Shown here: one piece after another, positions 31,836 to 41,107 of the stretch
How the letters are laid out: every line of letters begins with the position of its first letter
Position numbering within the stretch: position 1 is the stretch's first letter
Assembly (NCBI GenBank): GCA_015075165.1
Contig: JABTUY010000003.1
Coordinates: 248,001-312,000, forward strand
Origin: Ideonella sp.
GTDB taxonomy: Bacteria; Pseudomonadota; Gammaproteobacteria; Burkholderiales; Burkholderiaceae_C
Reading direction: 5' to 3'
Length of the DNA stretch: 64,000 nt
Program-made: the position numbers and the translations under genes
The notes under the pieces: model-generated
Databases searched by the model: none
Told to the model about the DNA's origin: nothing
What the model saw: only the letters and a program-made list of their open reading frames with translations

Positions 31836-33032
31836 ATGCCCGCTCCCCTTCCCTCCCAGCGCAGCCTGCGCGGCGCGATCGCCATGGCCGCTGCGTGCCT
31901 GCTGGCCGCGTGCACCACGCCACCGGCCCCGCGCGGCCAGGCGAGCCTGGAAGTCCTCGCGCGGCTCGACGGCCCTGGCGTCGGCGGCATCACGCAGATG
32001 CCCGACGGCCGGCTGATCGTCGGCTACCACCCGTTCTACGGGCATGCGGTACAGGTCGCGCTGCTCAATGCCGACCGGCGCACGACGACGCCGTATCCGA
32101 GCGCCGACTGGCAGAGCTGCAAGACGGCCGACGGCCAGTGGAAGAGCGACTTCTCGCGCTGCCTCGACTGGGTGCTGGGCCTGCACACCGATGCCGAGGG
32201 CACGCTGTGGCTGCTCGACTCGGCCAAGACCACCGATCGCGCCAAGGGCCGCCCGGCAGGGCTGGTGCCTAAGCTGGTGGCGTGGGACACGCGCGCGAAC
32301 AAGCTGCTGCGGGTGATCGAGATTCCCGAGCCGGCGTCGATCCCCGAGTCGCAGCACAACGACTTCGTCGTCGACCTGAAGCACCGGGTGATCGTGATCG
32401 CCGACGAGGCGATCGGCGAGAACTCCGGCGGCTACGGCGGCAAGGCCGCGCTGGTGGTGGTGGACCTGAAGACCGGCAAGAGCCGGCGCGTGCTGCAAGG
32501 CCACGAGAGCACACGGCCGCTGCGCGAGCCGATCCGCTGGGACGTCGGCCAGCCGACCGAGGGCAAGGTCGATCTGCACGTCGGCGCCGACGGCATCGCG
32601 CTCGACCCGGCGAGCCAGTGGCTGTACTACGCGCCGCTGAACAACCGCACCGTCTACCGCGTGCGCATGAGCGACCTGCTCGATGCGAAGCTGAGCGACG
32701 CCGAGCTCGGCGCCCGCGTGCAGACCTGGTCGGACAAGCCCTTTGCCGGCGGCATGACGATCGACGCCAACGGCAACCTGTACCTGACCGAGGTGGGCGA
32801 GCGCGCGGTCGGCATCATCCCGGCCGACACGCGGCGCTACCGGCGCTACGTGCAAGACCCGGGGATGGTCTGGCCCGACGGCGTGGTCTACGTCAGCGAC
32901 GGCTGGATGGTGACCGGCGCGGCGCAGCTGCCACTGGTCGGCGCGCTGCAGAAGGACGGCGTCGCGCGCAACAAGGCGCCGTATCTGATCTACCGCTTCC
33001 GACCCGAAGCCGCGGGCACGCCTGGGTCTTGA
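31836..33032 (+). CDS. Major royal jelly protein-like (yellow-family) lipoprotein
   Basis: ATG 31836 gives 398 residues with a lipoprotein signal (GAIAMAAACLLAACTTPP). The rest is a six-bladed propeller-like MRJP/L-dopachrome-tautomerase-related domain: LDWVLGLHTDAEGTLWLLDS, GKAALVVVDLKTGKSRRVL, LHVGADGIALDPASQWLYYAPL and GGMTIDANGNLYLTE. Bacterial members are uncharacterised, periplasmic and may act on quinones or bind small aromatic ligands. The twelve codons upstream are not needed. Confidence 0.8.
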   Translation: MPAPLPSQRSLRGAIAMAAACLLAACTTPPAPRGQASLEVLARLDGPGVGGITQMPDGRLIVGYHPFYGHAVQVALLNADRRTTTPYPSADWQSCKTADGQWKSDFSRCLDWVLGLHTDAEGTLWLLDSAKTTDRAKGRPAGLVPKLVAWDTRANKLLRVIEIPEPASIPESQHNDFVVDLKHRVIVIADEAIGENSGGYGGKAALVVVDLKTGKSRRVLQGHESTRPLREPIRWDVGQPTEGKVDLHVGADGIALDPASQWLYYAPLNNRTVYRVRMSDLLDAKLSDAELGARVQTWSDKPFAGGMTIDANGNLYLTEVGERAVGIIPADTRRYRRYVQDPGMVWPDGVVYVSDGWMVTGAAQLPLVGALQKDGVARNKAPYLIYRFRPEAAGTPGS

Positions 33033-33075
33033 CGGCGGCGTGCGGCATACGGCGGTGCACGCGCGCGCCGCCGCC

Positions 33076-34308
33076 TCAGGCCGGCGCCAGCGCCGCGCGG
33101 CGCACGTGCCGCACGTTGAGCGCGGTGACGATCAGCACGCCCTGCAGCGCCGCGAGCACCAGCCACACGCCGCGGTAGGCACCGTGGTCCATCATCGTGC
33201 CGACGATCAGCGGCACCACCGCCTGGCCGATGTCGAGCCCGGAGTAGACGACGCCGTAGACGCGGCCGGTGGCGTTGTCGGGGGTCGAGCGCTTGACCAG
33301 CAGGTCGCGCGAGGGGCCGGCGATGCCTGCGGCCAGCCCCATCGCGCCGAACGCCACCGGCACTGCCAGCGCCGGCAGCTCGAGGGCGCCCACCACCAGC
33401 GCGATCAGCGCCGCGACGCCGAACGCGGCGCCGACCACACGCTCGCAGCGCTCGGGGTCGCGCGCGAGGAAGCCGCCGGCCAGCATGCCGCCGGCACTGC
33501 AGACCATGTAGACGGTGAGGCACATCGCCGCCAGCTGCGTCGGCACGTCGTGCAGGTGCCCCGCGGCCTGTGGCGCGAACGCCTGCACGATCGACAGCGC
33601 GCCGGCGTAGAAGAAGAAGAACGCGAAGCACACCCACACCGCGGGAATGCGCAGGAACGCGAGCGCGCTTTCGGGGCCCGTCGTCGCGCTGGCCGACGGC
33701 TTCGGCGCGGAGGCCACCTCCATGTCCAGCGCGTCGCGCCCGACCCACAGCAGCGCCAGCACGACGAACGCCAGCACCGCCGCACACAGCAGCGCCGCGC
33801 GCCACGACACCGCCACCGTGATCGGCACCAGCAGCGCCGGCGCCAACGCCCAGCCGAGGCTGCCGCTGATGCCGTGCACGCTGTAGGCATGGCCCAGCCG
33901 CTGCTTGGCGACCTTGCGGTTGATCAGGCTGTAGTCCACCGGGTGGAAGACGCCGTTGCCGACGCCGGCCACCACCGAGAACAGCGCCAGCACCCAGTAG
34001 CTGTGCGCGCCGGCATAGCCGAGCGCGGCCACGCCCAGCAGCGCCAGGCCACCGAACAGCACCGGCCGCGGGCCGTAGCGGTCGACCAGGAAGCCCGACA
34101 GTGTCTGCACGACGCACGACACGACGAAGAAGATCGTCAGCAGGAAGCCGAGCTCGGCGTAGCCGACGCCGAACACGTCCTTCAGCCACGGAAACAGCGG
34201 CGCCAGCAGCAGCTGGCTGAAGTGGCTGACGCCGTGCGCCAGCCCGACCAGCCCGATCACCGCTGCGTCGCGACGCAGCGAGTCGGCCGGCACGGGCGAT
34301 GAGCTCAT
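33076..34308 (-). CDS. MFS transporter
   Basis: The 410-residue protein has twelve predicted hydrophobic segments and MFS features such as GFLVDRYGPRPVLFGG between helices 2 and 3 and a central hydrophilic loop (about residue 195). It probably exports or imports a small molecule across the inner membrane; the family is too broad to give the substrate. It is divergently transcribed from the AraC-type regulator at 34373, and such pairs often encode an exporter and its regulator. Confidence 0.85.
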   Translation of the reverse strand: MSSSPVPADSLRRDAAVIGLVGLAHGVSHFSQLLLAPLFPWLKDVFGVGYAELGFLLTIFFVVSCVVQTLSGFLVDRYGPRPVLFGGLALLGVAALGYAGAHSYWVLALFSVVAGVGNGVFHPVDYSLINRKVAKQRLGHAYSVHGISGSLGWALAPALLVPITVAVSWRAALLCAAVLAFVVLALLWVGRDALDMEVASAPKPSASATTGPESALAFLRIPAVWVCFAFFFFYAGALSIVQAFAPQAAGHLHDVPTQLAAMCLTVYMVCSAGGMLAGGFLARDPERCERVVGAAFGVAALIALVVGALELPALAVPVAFGAMGLAAGIAGPSRDLLVKRSTPDNATGRVYGVVYSGLDIGQAVVPLIVGTMMDHGAYRGVWLVLAALQGVLIVTALNVRHVRRAALAPA

Positions 34309-34372
34309 CGCACGATCGTAGGCCGCACAGCCTCGGCCCGGTTACGATAGTCCGACAACTTCTATCGCGAAC

Positions 34373-35230
34373 ATGCCACGCTCCAGCCCACGCCCGCGCG
34401 GCCGCTCGGCGGTGCCGCCGGTGGACCCGCAGCGCTTCAGGCCGACGCGCCAGCGGCCGGTGCGCGTGAAGCTGCGCCGGCTCGGGCCCGACACCGAGAT
34501 CCTGCCGCACAGCCACCCGTGGGCGCAGGTGGCGATCTCGATCTCGGGTGTGGCGCGCATCACCGCCGGCGACCACACCTATCTCGTGCCGGCGTGGCGC
34601 GCGGTGTGGATCCCGCCGGGCATCGAGCACGTGGTCACGGTGCTCGAGCAGGCCGAGCTGCGCACGCTGTACATCCACCAGGAGCCCGACCGCCCGGGGC
34701 CCGGCGTGGCGCGCGGCGACAGCGCCGCGTGGCGCAGCTGCCGCGTGCTCGAGGTGTCGTCGCTGCTGCGTGAGCTGGTGCTGCAGATGGACGTGACGAT
34801 GGACGGCGCATCGGCGCTGCCCGCCGCCGCGCTCGAGCGCGAGGCGCGGCTCGGCGAACTGGCGCTCGACGAGCTGCGGCGCGCCGCACCGGTGCGGCTG
34901 GGCATCGAGCTGCCGCGCGACAAGCGGCTGCGCGCGCTGTGCGAAGCCGTGCTGCGCAACCCGTCGCGCCACGCCAGCCTCGAGGGCTGGGCGCGCGAGA
35001 CCGCGGCCAGCCCGCGCACGGTGGCGCGGCTGTTTCGCCAGCAGCTCGACACCTCGTTCGGCCCGTGGCGGCAGCAGGTGCTGCTGGCGCACGCGCTGCG
35101 GCTGGCCGCGCAGGGGCGGCCGATGGCGCTGATCGCCGCCGACCTCGGCTACGCAAGCCCGAGCGCGTTCTCGGCGATGGTGCGGCGCGCGGTCGGTCAG
35201 CCGCCGAGCCGGTTCTTCGCGCCGCGTTGA
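34373..35230 (+). CDS. AraC-family transcriptional regulator with N-terminal cupin
   Basis: 285 residues: an N-terminal cupin (SHPWAQVAISISGVARITAGDHTYLVPAWRAVWIPPGIEHVV, about 45-95) and a C-terminal double helix-turn-helix (HASLEGWARETAASPRTVARLFRQQLDTSFGPWRQQVLLAHALRLAAQG, then IAADLGYASPSAFSAMVRRAVGQPPSRF). It probably represses or activates the divergent MFS gene 64 bases away in response to a ligand bound by the cupin. Confidence 0.88.
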   Translation: MPRSSPRPRGRSAVPPVDPQRFRPTRQRPVRVKLRRLGPDTEILPHSHPWAQVAISISGVARITAGDHTYLVPAWRAVWIPPGIEHVVTVLEQAELRTLYIHQEPDRPGPGVARGDSAAWRSCRVLEVSSLLRELVLQMDVTMDGASALPAAALEREARLGELALDELRRAAPVRLGIELPRDKRLRALCEAVLRNPSRHASLEGWARETAASPRTVARLFRQQLDTSFGPWRQQVLLAHALRLAAQGRPMALIAADLGYASPSAFSAMVRRAVGQPPSRFFAPR

Positions 35231-35249
35231 CGCGCGCCCGGCGCCGCCG

Positions 35250-36266
35250 TCATCGCGCGGCCTTGATCCGCGCCAGCTCGGCTTCCAGCTCGCCGACGCG
35301 CCGGGTCAGCGCGCCGATGCGCCCGTTCAACGCGCCGACGTTGACGAACACCTCGCGCTCGGCCGGCTGGTTCAGCAGGCCGGCGTAGCCGAGCCAGCTC
35401 GGTTCGTAAACCTTGACGTCCTTGAAGCCGAGATCGCGCAGCACCGTGGCAGTCACCGACGCACGCACCCCGCTCTGGCAGTAGACCACCACCTCCTTGT
35501 CGGGGTCGAGCGCGGCGTACAGGCGGCGCAGTTCGGCTGCGGGCCTCAGCGCCATGCCGTCGCGCGTACGCACCTTGCCGCTGGCCAGCTTGGCCGCGGT
35601 GTCGGGGTCGATCCAGTTCTGCTCGTACGGCAGGTTCACCGCGCCGGGCAGGTGGCCGCCGCGGATGGCACGCACGTCTTCGCCCGAGAACTCCTTGGGC
35701 GTGCGCACGTCGACGAGCTGCCCGCCGCCGGCCCTGATGCGCTGGATCATCTCGGCGTTGTCGATCAACGTGCCGCCGCGCGGCTGCAGCGCCAGCGCCA
35801 CCGGCGCCAGCAGCGACGGCTCCTTCGTCAGCGGCCGGCCGGCGGCCTGCCAGGCATCGAGCCCGCCGTGGAACACCTTGGGGTCGCGCGCGCCGAAGTG
35901 GCGCATGCCGCTCAGCGCGTAGTACGCGTTGGGGTCGCCCTGGCGGCCGTACGCGATGACTTCGCGCTCGAGCAGATCGATGCCGGCGCGGCCGAGCACG
36001 GCGGCCACCTGCGCCGCGGGCAGCCAATCCTCCCGGTTCGGGTCGCGCAGCACGGTGGCGATGTCGCCGACATTGACCGCGCCGGGCAGGTGACCCTCGG
36101 CGTAGGCCTTGGCGTCGCGCACGTCCCAGACGATCGCGCCGCGCTGCAGCGCTTGCGCGACGTGGTCGGCATCGACGATGTCGGCAGCGAGCGCACCGGC
36201 GGCGGGCAGCGAGCACGCCAGCCAGGCCAGCAGGTGGCGGGCGCATCGCTTCAGGGCTTCGAACAT
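35250..36266 (-). CDS. Exported double-rhodanese sulfurtransferase
   Basis: ATG 36266 gives 338 residues with a signal peptide (HLLAWLACSLPAAGALA). Two rhodanese domains follow; the N-terminal one has IAYGRQGDPN where the cysteine loop would be, so it is inactive, while the C-terminal one has the active VYCQSGVRAS loop with the persulfide cysteine (about residue 267). Periplasmic thiosulfate:acceptor sulfurtransferase activity is likely. The C terminus adds a short coiled coil (GRIGALTRRVGELEAELARI). The upstream 44 codons are not used because they lack a signal sequence. Confidence 0.85.
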   Translation of the reverse strand: MFEALKRCARHLLAWLACSLPAAGALAADIVDADHVAQALQRGAIVWDVRDAKAYAEGHLPGAVNVGDIATVLRDPNREDWLPAAQVAAVLGRAGIDLLEREVIAYGRQGDPNAYYALSGMRHFGARDPKVFHGGLDAWQAAGRPLTKEPSLLAPVALALQPRGGTLIDNAEMIQRIRAGGGQLVDVRTPKEFSGEDVRAIRGGHLPGAVNLPYEQNWIDPDTAAKLASGKVRTRDGMALRPAAELRRLYAALDPDKEVVVYCQSGVRASVTATVLRDLGFKDVKVYEPSWLGYAGLLNQPAEREVFVNVGALNGRIGALTRRVGELEAELARIKAAR

Positions 36267-36407
36267 GGGGGCTCCAGGAAATGTGGGGCGGTGATGCCCG
36301 CCTCGCGCGCGTCGGTTCGCGGCTTGAAGCGACAACGCGAATTGTGCGCCCGGTGAATCCTCCCGGCTATTCGCTTTCGATGCACATTGCATTAGCATTC
36401 AATCCGC

Positions 36408-36641
36408 ATGGAGCTGAAGACCGCGCGCCTGACCCTGCTGGTCGATCCGGCCAAGAAGGCCGCCTTCGAACGGCTGTGCGCGCAGCAGGACCTCACACCC
36501 TCGCAGGTGGTGCGCCAGCTGATCCGCGACTACCTGGCGCAGCACGGCGTCAGCTACGTGCCCAGCGGCACGCCGGCTGAGCCCGCCAGGCCGCGCCGCG
36601 CCGCGCCGGGCTCGCGCCGCGGTGGGCGCGGCAAGCGCTGA
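36408..36641 (+). CDS. Small ribbon-helix-helix-like protein
   Basis: The 77-residue protein opens with a CopG-like pattern: strand ARLTLLVDPAKKAAFERLCAQQ, then DLTPSQVVRQLIRDYLAQHG, which fits a beta-alpha-alpha DNA-binding fold. The C-terminal 27 residues are Pro/Arg/Gly-rich and basic. It lies just upstream of the hydrogenase-4-like operon with 23 bases between, so it could regulate it, but it could equally be an unlinked antitoxin-like protein. Confidence 0.65.
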   Translation: MELKTARLTLLVDPAKKAAFERLCAQQDLTPSQVVRQLIRDYLAQHGVSYVPSGTPAEPARPRRAAPGSRRGGRGKR

Positions 36642-36664
36642 AGACACTGCCCGCGCGCGCCGCC

Positions 36665-38683
36665 ATGCAGACCGACCCCACCCAATGGCTGCTGCTCGAC
36701 TGGGCGCTCGTGCTGCTGGCCGCCTGGCTGGCGATCGGCGTCGCCGGCGCGTGGGCGCTGATGCGCTTCACGCTGGTGTCGCACGTGCTGTTTCCGCTCG
36801 GTGGCGTGGTCGGCGTGCTGCTGGCCGGCGTCGCGTTGGCCGCGCTGTTCACGCCGCCGCAGGTGGCGGTGCTGGCGATCGGCCTGCCGACGCTGCCGTT
36901 TCACCTTCGGCTCGACGCGCTTGCGGCGTTCTTCCTGCTGGTGATCGGCGCCACGGCGGCCGGCGTGTCGACGTTCGCCGCCGGCTACTTCCGGCACGGC
37001 GAAGGCACGCCGCCCGGCCTGATGTGCCTGCAGTACCACGTGTTCCTCGCCAGCATGGCCGGCGTGGTGCTGGCCGACGACGCCTACGCGTTCATGGTGA
37101 TGTGGGAGACGATGGCGCTGTCGTCGTTCTTCCTCGTCACGTCGAACCACCGCGTCGCCGAGATCCGCCGCGCCGGCTACATCTACCTGCTGGTGGCGCA
37201 CGTCGGCGCGATCGGCATCTTGCTGTGCTTCGGCGTGCTGCAGGCCAACACCGGCGACTACAGCTTCGCCAATATGCGCGCGCGGCAGCTGTCGCCGCTG
37301 TGGGCCGCGGTGGCGTTCGCGCTCGCGCTGTTCGGCTTCGGCGCCAAGGCCGGGCTGCTGCCGCTGCACGTCTGGCTGCCCGAGGCGCATCCGGCGGCGC
37401 CCTCGCCGGTGTCGGCGCTGATGAGCGCCGTGATGCTCAAGACGGCCGTCTACGGCCTGTTGCGCGTGCTGTTCGACCTGCTGAGCGCACCGCAGTGGTG
37501 GTGGGGCGTGGTGCTGCTCGCGATCGGGCTGGCCACGGCGCTGTTCGGCGTGGTGTTCGCGGCGGTGCAGACCGACATGAAGCGGCTGCTCGCGTATTCG
37601 TCGATCGAGAACATCGGCCTGATGGCCGCCGGCATCGGGCTGGCGCTGCTGTTCTCGGCCTACGCGATGAAGCCGCTGGCCGCGCTGGCGCTGACCGCGA
37701 GCCTGGTGCACGTGGCGAGCCACGCGCTGTTCAAGAGCCTGCTGTTCCTCGGCACCGGCAGCGTGCTGCACGCCACCGGCGAGCGCAGCTTGGGTCGCCT
37801 GGGCGGGCTGATGCGCGCGATGCCGTGGGTGGCCTGGGTCACGCTGGCCGGCGCGCTGGCCAGCGCCGGCCTGCCGCCCACCAGCGGCTTCGTCGCCGAG
37901 TGGCTGCTGCTGCAGAGCTTTCTCTTTACGCCGGGGCTGCCCGACTCGTTTCTCAACATGCTGGTTCCGGTGGCTGCGGCGCTGATCGCGCTGGTGGCCG
38001 CGCTGGCCGGCTACACGATGGTCAAGTTCTTCGGGGTGATCTTCCTCGGCCAGCCGCGCGAGCCGCGGCTGATGCAGGCGCACGACGCCAACGCATGGCA
38101 GCGCGCCGGCATGGCCTGGCTGCTGGCCGGCAGCGTGCTGATCGGGCTGGCGCCGGCGCAGTTCATCCAGCTGATCGACCCGATCACCCGCGAACTGGTC
38201 GGCGCCGGCCTCGGTGCGGCGGTGGCGCAGCACGGCTGGCTGCTGGCGCCCACCGCGGTGGCGCGCGCCAGCTACGGGCCGGTGCTGTTCCTGCTCGGCG
38301 TGGCGGCGTGCTTCGCGCTGGCGTATGCGCTGGTGCGCCGGCTCTATCACGGCCGCACCCGGCGCGCGCCGCCGTGGGACTGCGGCTTTCGCTGGCAAGG
38401 CGCACGCATGCAGGACACTGCCGAGGGCTTCGGGCAGCCGATCCGCCAGATCTTCGAGCCGTTCTTCCGCATGCAGCGCGAGCTGCCGTCGCCGTTCGAC
38501 AGCGCACCGCGCTACCGCGTGACGGTGGAAGACCACTTCTGGTACGCGCTCTACCGCCCGGTCGCCGATGCGGTGGCGCGCGTCGCCCGGCTGGTCGGCC
38601 TGCTGCAGCAGGGCCGCATCGCGGTGTACCTGCTGTTCAGCTTCGTCACGCTGATCGCGGTGCTGCTGGTGGTGCGCCGATGA
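36665..38683 (+). CDS. hyfB: Hydrogenase-4 subunit B-like / NuoL-type proton-translocating membrane subunit
   Basis: The 672-residue protein has about 14-16 membrane segments and the antiporter-like Proton_antipo_M core with KAGLLPLHVWLPEAHPAAPSPVSALMSAVMLK, TDMKRLLAYSSIENIGL and the C-terminal lateral extension found in HyfB/NuoL. Conserved lysines and glutamate in these helices form the proton path. It is the first subunit gene of a six-gene operon (36665-44615). The large subunit lacks the [NiFe] ligands, so the complex is not an ordinary hydrogenase. Confidence 0.88.
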   Translation: MQTDPTQWLLLDWALVLLAAWLAIGVAGAWALMRFTLVSHVLFPLGGVVGVLLAGVALAALFTPPQVAVLAIGLPTLPFHLRLDALAAFFLLVIGATAAGVSTFAAGYFRHGEGTPPGLMCLQYHVFLASMAGVVLADDAYAFMVMWETMALSSFFLVTSNHRVAEIRRAGYIYLLVAHVGAIGILLCFGVLQANTGDYSFANMRARQLSPLWAAVAFALALFGFGAKAGLLPLHVWLPEAHPAAPSPVSALMSAVMLKTAVYGLLRVLFDLLSAPQWWWGVVLLAIGLATALFGVVFAAVQTDMKRLLAYSSIENIGLMAAGIGLALLFSAYAMKPLAALALTASLVHVASHALFKSLLFLGTGSVLHATGERSLGRLGGLMRAMPWVAWVTLAGALASAGLPPTSGFVAEWLLLQSFLFTPGLPDSFLNMLVPVAAALIALVAALAGYTMVKFFGVIFLGQPREPRLMQAHDANAWQRAGMAWLLAGSVLIGLAPAQFIQLIDPITRELVGAGLGAAVAQHGWLLAPTAVARASYGPVLFLLGVAACFALAYALVRRLYHGRTRRAPPWDCGFRWQGARMQDTAEGFGQPIRQIFEPFFRMQRELPSPFDSAPRYRVTVEDHFWYALYRPVADAVARVARLVGLLQQGRIAVYLLFSFVTLIAVLLVVRR

Positions 38684-38696
38684 GCGGGGCCCAGGC

Positions 38697-39644
38697 ATGA
38701 GCTGGAGCGGCGCGCTGTCGCAGTTGCTCGAGGTGGTGCTCGCGCTGGCGCTGGCGCCGCTGCTCACCGGCTGGGTCAACCAGTGCCGCGCCTGGCTGCA
38801 CAACCGCTCGGCGCCGCCGCTGCTGCAGCCGTACTACCTGCTGCACAAGCTGTTCAACAAGGAGTCGGTGCTGGCCGAACATGCGTCGCCGCTGTTTCGC
38901 GCCACGCCGTACATCGTGTTCGGTTGCATGGTGCTCGCCTGCTCGATCATCCCGACGCTGTCGACCGACCTGCCGCTCACGCTGGCGGCCGACGCCATCG
39001 CGCTGGTGGGGCTGTTCGCGCTGGCGCGGGTGTTCATCTCGCTGGCGGCGATGGACATCGGCACCGCGTTCGGCACACTGGGCGCGCGCCGCGAGATGCT
39101 GATCGGCTTCCTCGCGGAGCCGGCGCTGCTGATGGTGCTGTTCTGCGCCTCGCTGATCTCGACCTCGACCTCGCTGGCCACCATCGTCGAGACGCTGGCG
39201 CACCGCGAGCTGGCGATCTACCCGAGCCTGGCGCTGGCCGGTGTGGCGTTCACGATCGTCTCGCTGGCCGAGAACGCGCGCGTGCCGGTCGACAACCCGG
39301 CCACGCATCTGGAGCTGACGATGATCCACGAGGCGCTCATCCTCGAGTACTCGGGGCGCCACCTCGCGCTGCTGGAATGGGCGGCCAGCCTCAAGCTCTT
39401 CGCCTATTCGTGCGCCGGGCTCGCGCTGTTCTTTCCGTGGGGCATCGCCGAGGCACAGGCGCCGCTGGAGATGCTGCTGGCGCTGCCGGCACTGCTGCTC
39501 AAGCTCGCGCTCGGTGGCACCACGCTCGCGGTGCTCGAGACGCTGAGCGCCAAGATGCGGATCTTCCGCGTGCCGGAGTTCCTGGCCACCGCGTTCCTGC
39601 TGGCGGTGATCGGCCTGCTGGTGCGCATCCTGCTGGGCAGTTGA
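38697..39644 (+). CDS. hyfC: HyfC/HycD-type (NuoH-like) membrane subunit
   Basis: The 315-residue protein has eight or so membrane helices and the NuoH/HycD signature loops: the basic ENARVPVDNPATHLELTMIHEALILEYSGRH stretch (about 197-227) that connects the quinone-module region to the membrane arm in complex I. It follows HyfB after 13 bases. In hydrogenase-4 and Ehr complexes it couples redox chemistry in the soluble arm to the proton pumps. Confidence 0.88.
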   Translation: MSWSGALSQLLEVVLALALAPLLTGWVNQCRAWLHNRSAPPLLQPYYLLHKLFNKESVLAEHASPLFRATPYIVFGCMVLACSIIPTLSTDLPLTLAADAIALVGLFALARVFISLAAMDIGTAFGTLGARREMLIGFLAEPALLMVLFCASLISTSTSLATIVETLAHRELAIYPSLALAGVAFTIVSLAENARVPVDNPATHLELTMIHEALILEYSGRHLALLEWAASLKLFAYSCAGLALFFPWGIAEAQAPLEMLLALPALLLKLALGGTTLAVLETLSAKMRIFRVPEFLATAFLLAVIGLLVRILLGS

Positions 39645-39771
39645 ACATGAAACGCCCGCGCTCGCCTTGTTCGCTGCCCCGCGCCGGGGCGCGCGCCGCC
39701 CTCGGGCGGACGGGCGGCGCCGGGCCGCTCGCCGGCGCGAAGCGCGCAGCGCGCGGCGCGAGGCTGGTCCA
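39645..39771. other. GC-rich spacer between hyfC and hyfE
   Basis: A 127-bp spacer with several CG-rich tandem and palindromic runs (GCGCCGGGCCGC-like) and no convincing reading frame with a start. The other gene joints in this operon, except that before hyfF, are short or overlapping. Confidence 0.4.
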
Positions 39772-40431
39772 GTGAGCCCGCTGCTCGGCGAGCTGATCAA
39801 CCTGCTCGGCGCGGTGCTGCTGATGCTGGCCTTCGCGATGCTTTCGCAGCGGCGCGTGCTGTCGCTGGTGCACCTGTTCACGCTGCAGGGCGTGGTGCTG
39901 GTGATCGCCACCGCGGTGGTGGGCTACGCGACGGCGCAGCCGCACCTGTTCGTCTCGGCGGCGCTGACGCTGCTGCTGAAGGTGACCCTGATCCCGATCC
40001 TGCTGCACCGGGTGATCGGCCGCCTCGAGGTGCGCTGGGACACCGAGCCGCTGATCAACATCCCGACCACGATGCTGATCGGCATCCTGCTGGTGATCTT
40101 CGCGTTTAACCTGGGGCTGCCGATCGCGCGCTTCTCGTCGACCATCGCGCGCGGCACGCTGGGCATCGCGCTGGCGTGCGTGCTGCTGTCGTTCATGATG
40201 ATGATCACGCGCACCAAGGCGATCCCGCAGGTGGTGGGCTTCCTGTCGATGGAGAACGGCCTGTTCTTCACCGCCACCTCGGCCACCTACGGCATGCCGA
40301 TGGTGGTCGAGCTGGGCATCGGTCTCGACGTGCTGATCGGCGTGCTGATCCTGGGCGTGTTCATGTTCCAGATCCGCGAGCAGTTCGACAGCCTCGATAT
40401 CCGCCACCTCGAGCGGTTGAAGGAGGACTAG
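39772..40431 (+). CDS. hyfE: HyfE-type membrane subunit
   Basis: GTG 39772 (VSPLLGELINLLGAVLLMLAF) gives 219 residues with six to seven hydrophobic helices. The N-terminal part matches HyfE and the C-terminal part has a NuoK-like segment (TKAIPQVVGFLSMENGLFFTATSATYGMPMVVELGIGLDVLIG) with the conserved glutamate in the helix. In the complex it lies between HyfC and the antiporter subunits. The start is decided by the conserved N-terminal helix following GTG. Confidence 0.85.
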   Translation: MSPLLGELINLLGAVLLMLAFAMLSQRRVLSLVHLFTLQGVVLVIATAVVGYATAQPHLFVSAALTLLLKVTLIPILLHRVIGRLEVRWDTEPLINIPTTMLIGILLVIFAFNLGLPIARFSSTIARGTLGIALACVLLSFMMMITRTKAIPQVVGFLSMENGLFFTATSATYGMPMVVELGIGLDVLIGVLILGVFMFQIREQFDSLDIRHLERLKED

Positions 40432-41107
40432 CCTTGCGGCTGCGGCGACTTCAATTCGCTCGCGACGGGGTGGCGCGGCGCGGCGGGCGGTGCCCGGTGG
40501 GGGCTCCTACTGGGGCGGTCGGCCTTGCAGGCCGACTCCCCTGCGATGCTCGCAGCACGGTCGCGCGGCGAAACTCGCTTCGCTCACTGCGTTCGCTGCG
40601 CTCGAACAATCGCCGCGAGTCAGAACACGTTGTGCGCGCTGCGCGCGCACCGACCGCACTGCTGCGCTTCTCGGCGCCCCACAAGTCGCCCCCACCGGGC
40701 ACCGCCCGCCGCGCTGCAACGCTCGTGGTGTACGTCGGCGCATGCCACGGTGGTGCCGGCAAAGCCGTGGGCGAGTGTGCGTCGGCAGCGACATTGTGTG
40801 GCGCTGAGCACCGCAGAGCGCATGGCCGCGCGCGCGCAGCGCGCGCTTCCACCTCTGACTCGCGTCGATTGTTCGAGCATAGCGAACGAAGTGAGCGGAG
40901 CGAGTTTCGACGCGGGCCATGCGATCGAGGAGCGCAGGGGCGAGTGCGGACGAGCGAGAGTCCCTGCGGACTCTCGCTCGCCTCACGAGCCGGCCCGGCT
41001 TGCAAGCCGGGCCGTGGACGCCGCAGCGAAGCGGAGGACGCCGCACACGAGCGCCGGCGCAGACCCGGCCGCGGCTTTGCCTCGCTCAGCACATCACACG
41101 CGGCGCT
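40432..41107. repeat. 676-bp non-coding spacer with a long imperfect inverted repeat
   Basis: Between hyfE and hyfF. Arms around 40545-40680 and 40800-40935 are imperfect reverse complements; the best block (40567-40621 against about 40859-40912) matches at most positions, so both strands give the same Ser/Arg/Leu-rich spurious peptide. Outer small palindromes sit at 40518-40536 (GTCGGCC arms) and 40992-41013 (perfect 22-bp palindrome). No real gene is seen in it. It is either a mobile repeat of REP/MITE type or an mRNA structure inside the operon. Confidence 0.7.

Noticed and set aside
36554-38803. A 749-codon minus-strand frame opposite hyfB
   Set aside because: His/Arg/Gln-rich shadow frame; the plus strand encodes the membrane protein.
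40451-41092. A 213-residue minus-strand protein in the hyfE-hyfF spacer
   Set aside because: It is a translation of the inverted repeat; the plus strand gives a near-identical Ser/Arg/Leu pattern, so it is not a selected protein.
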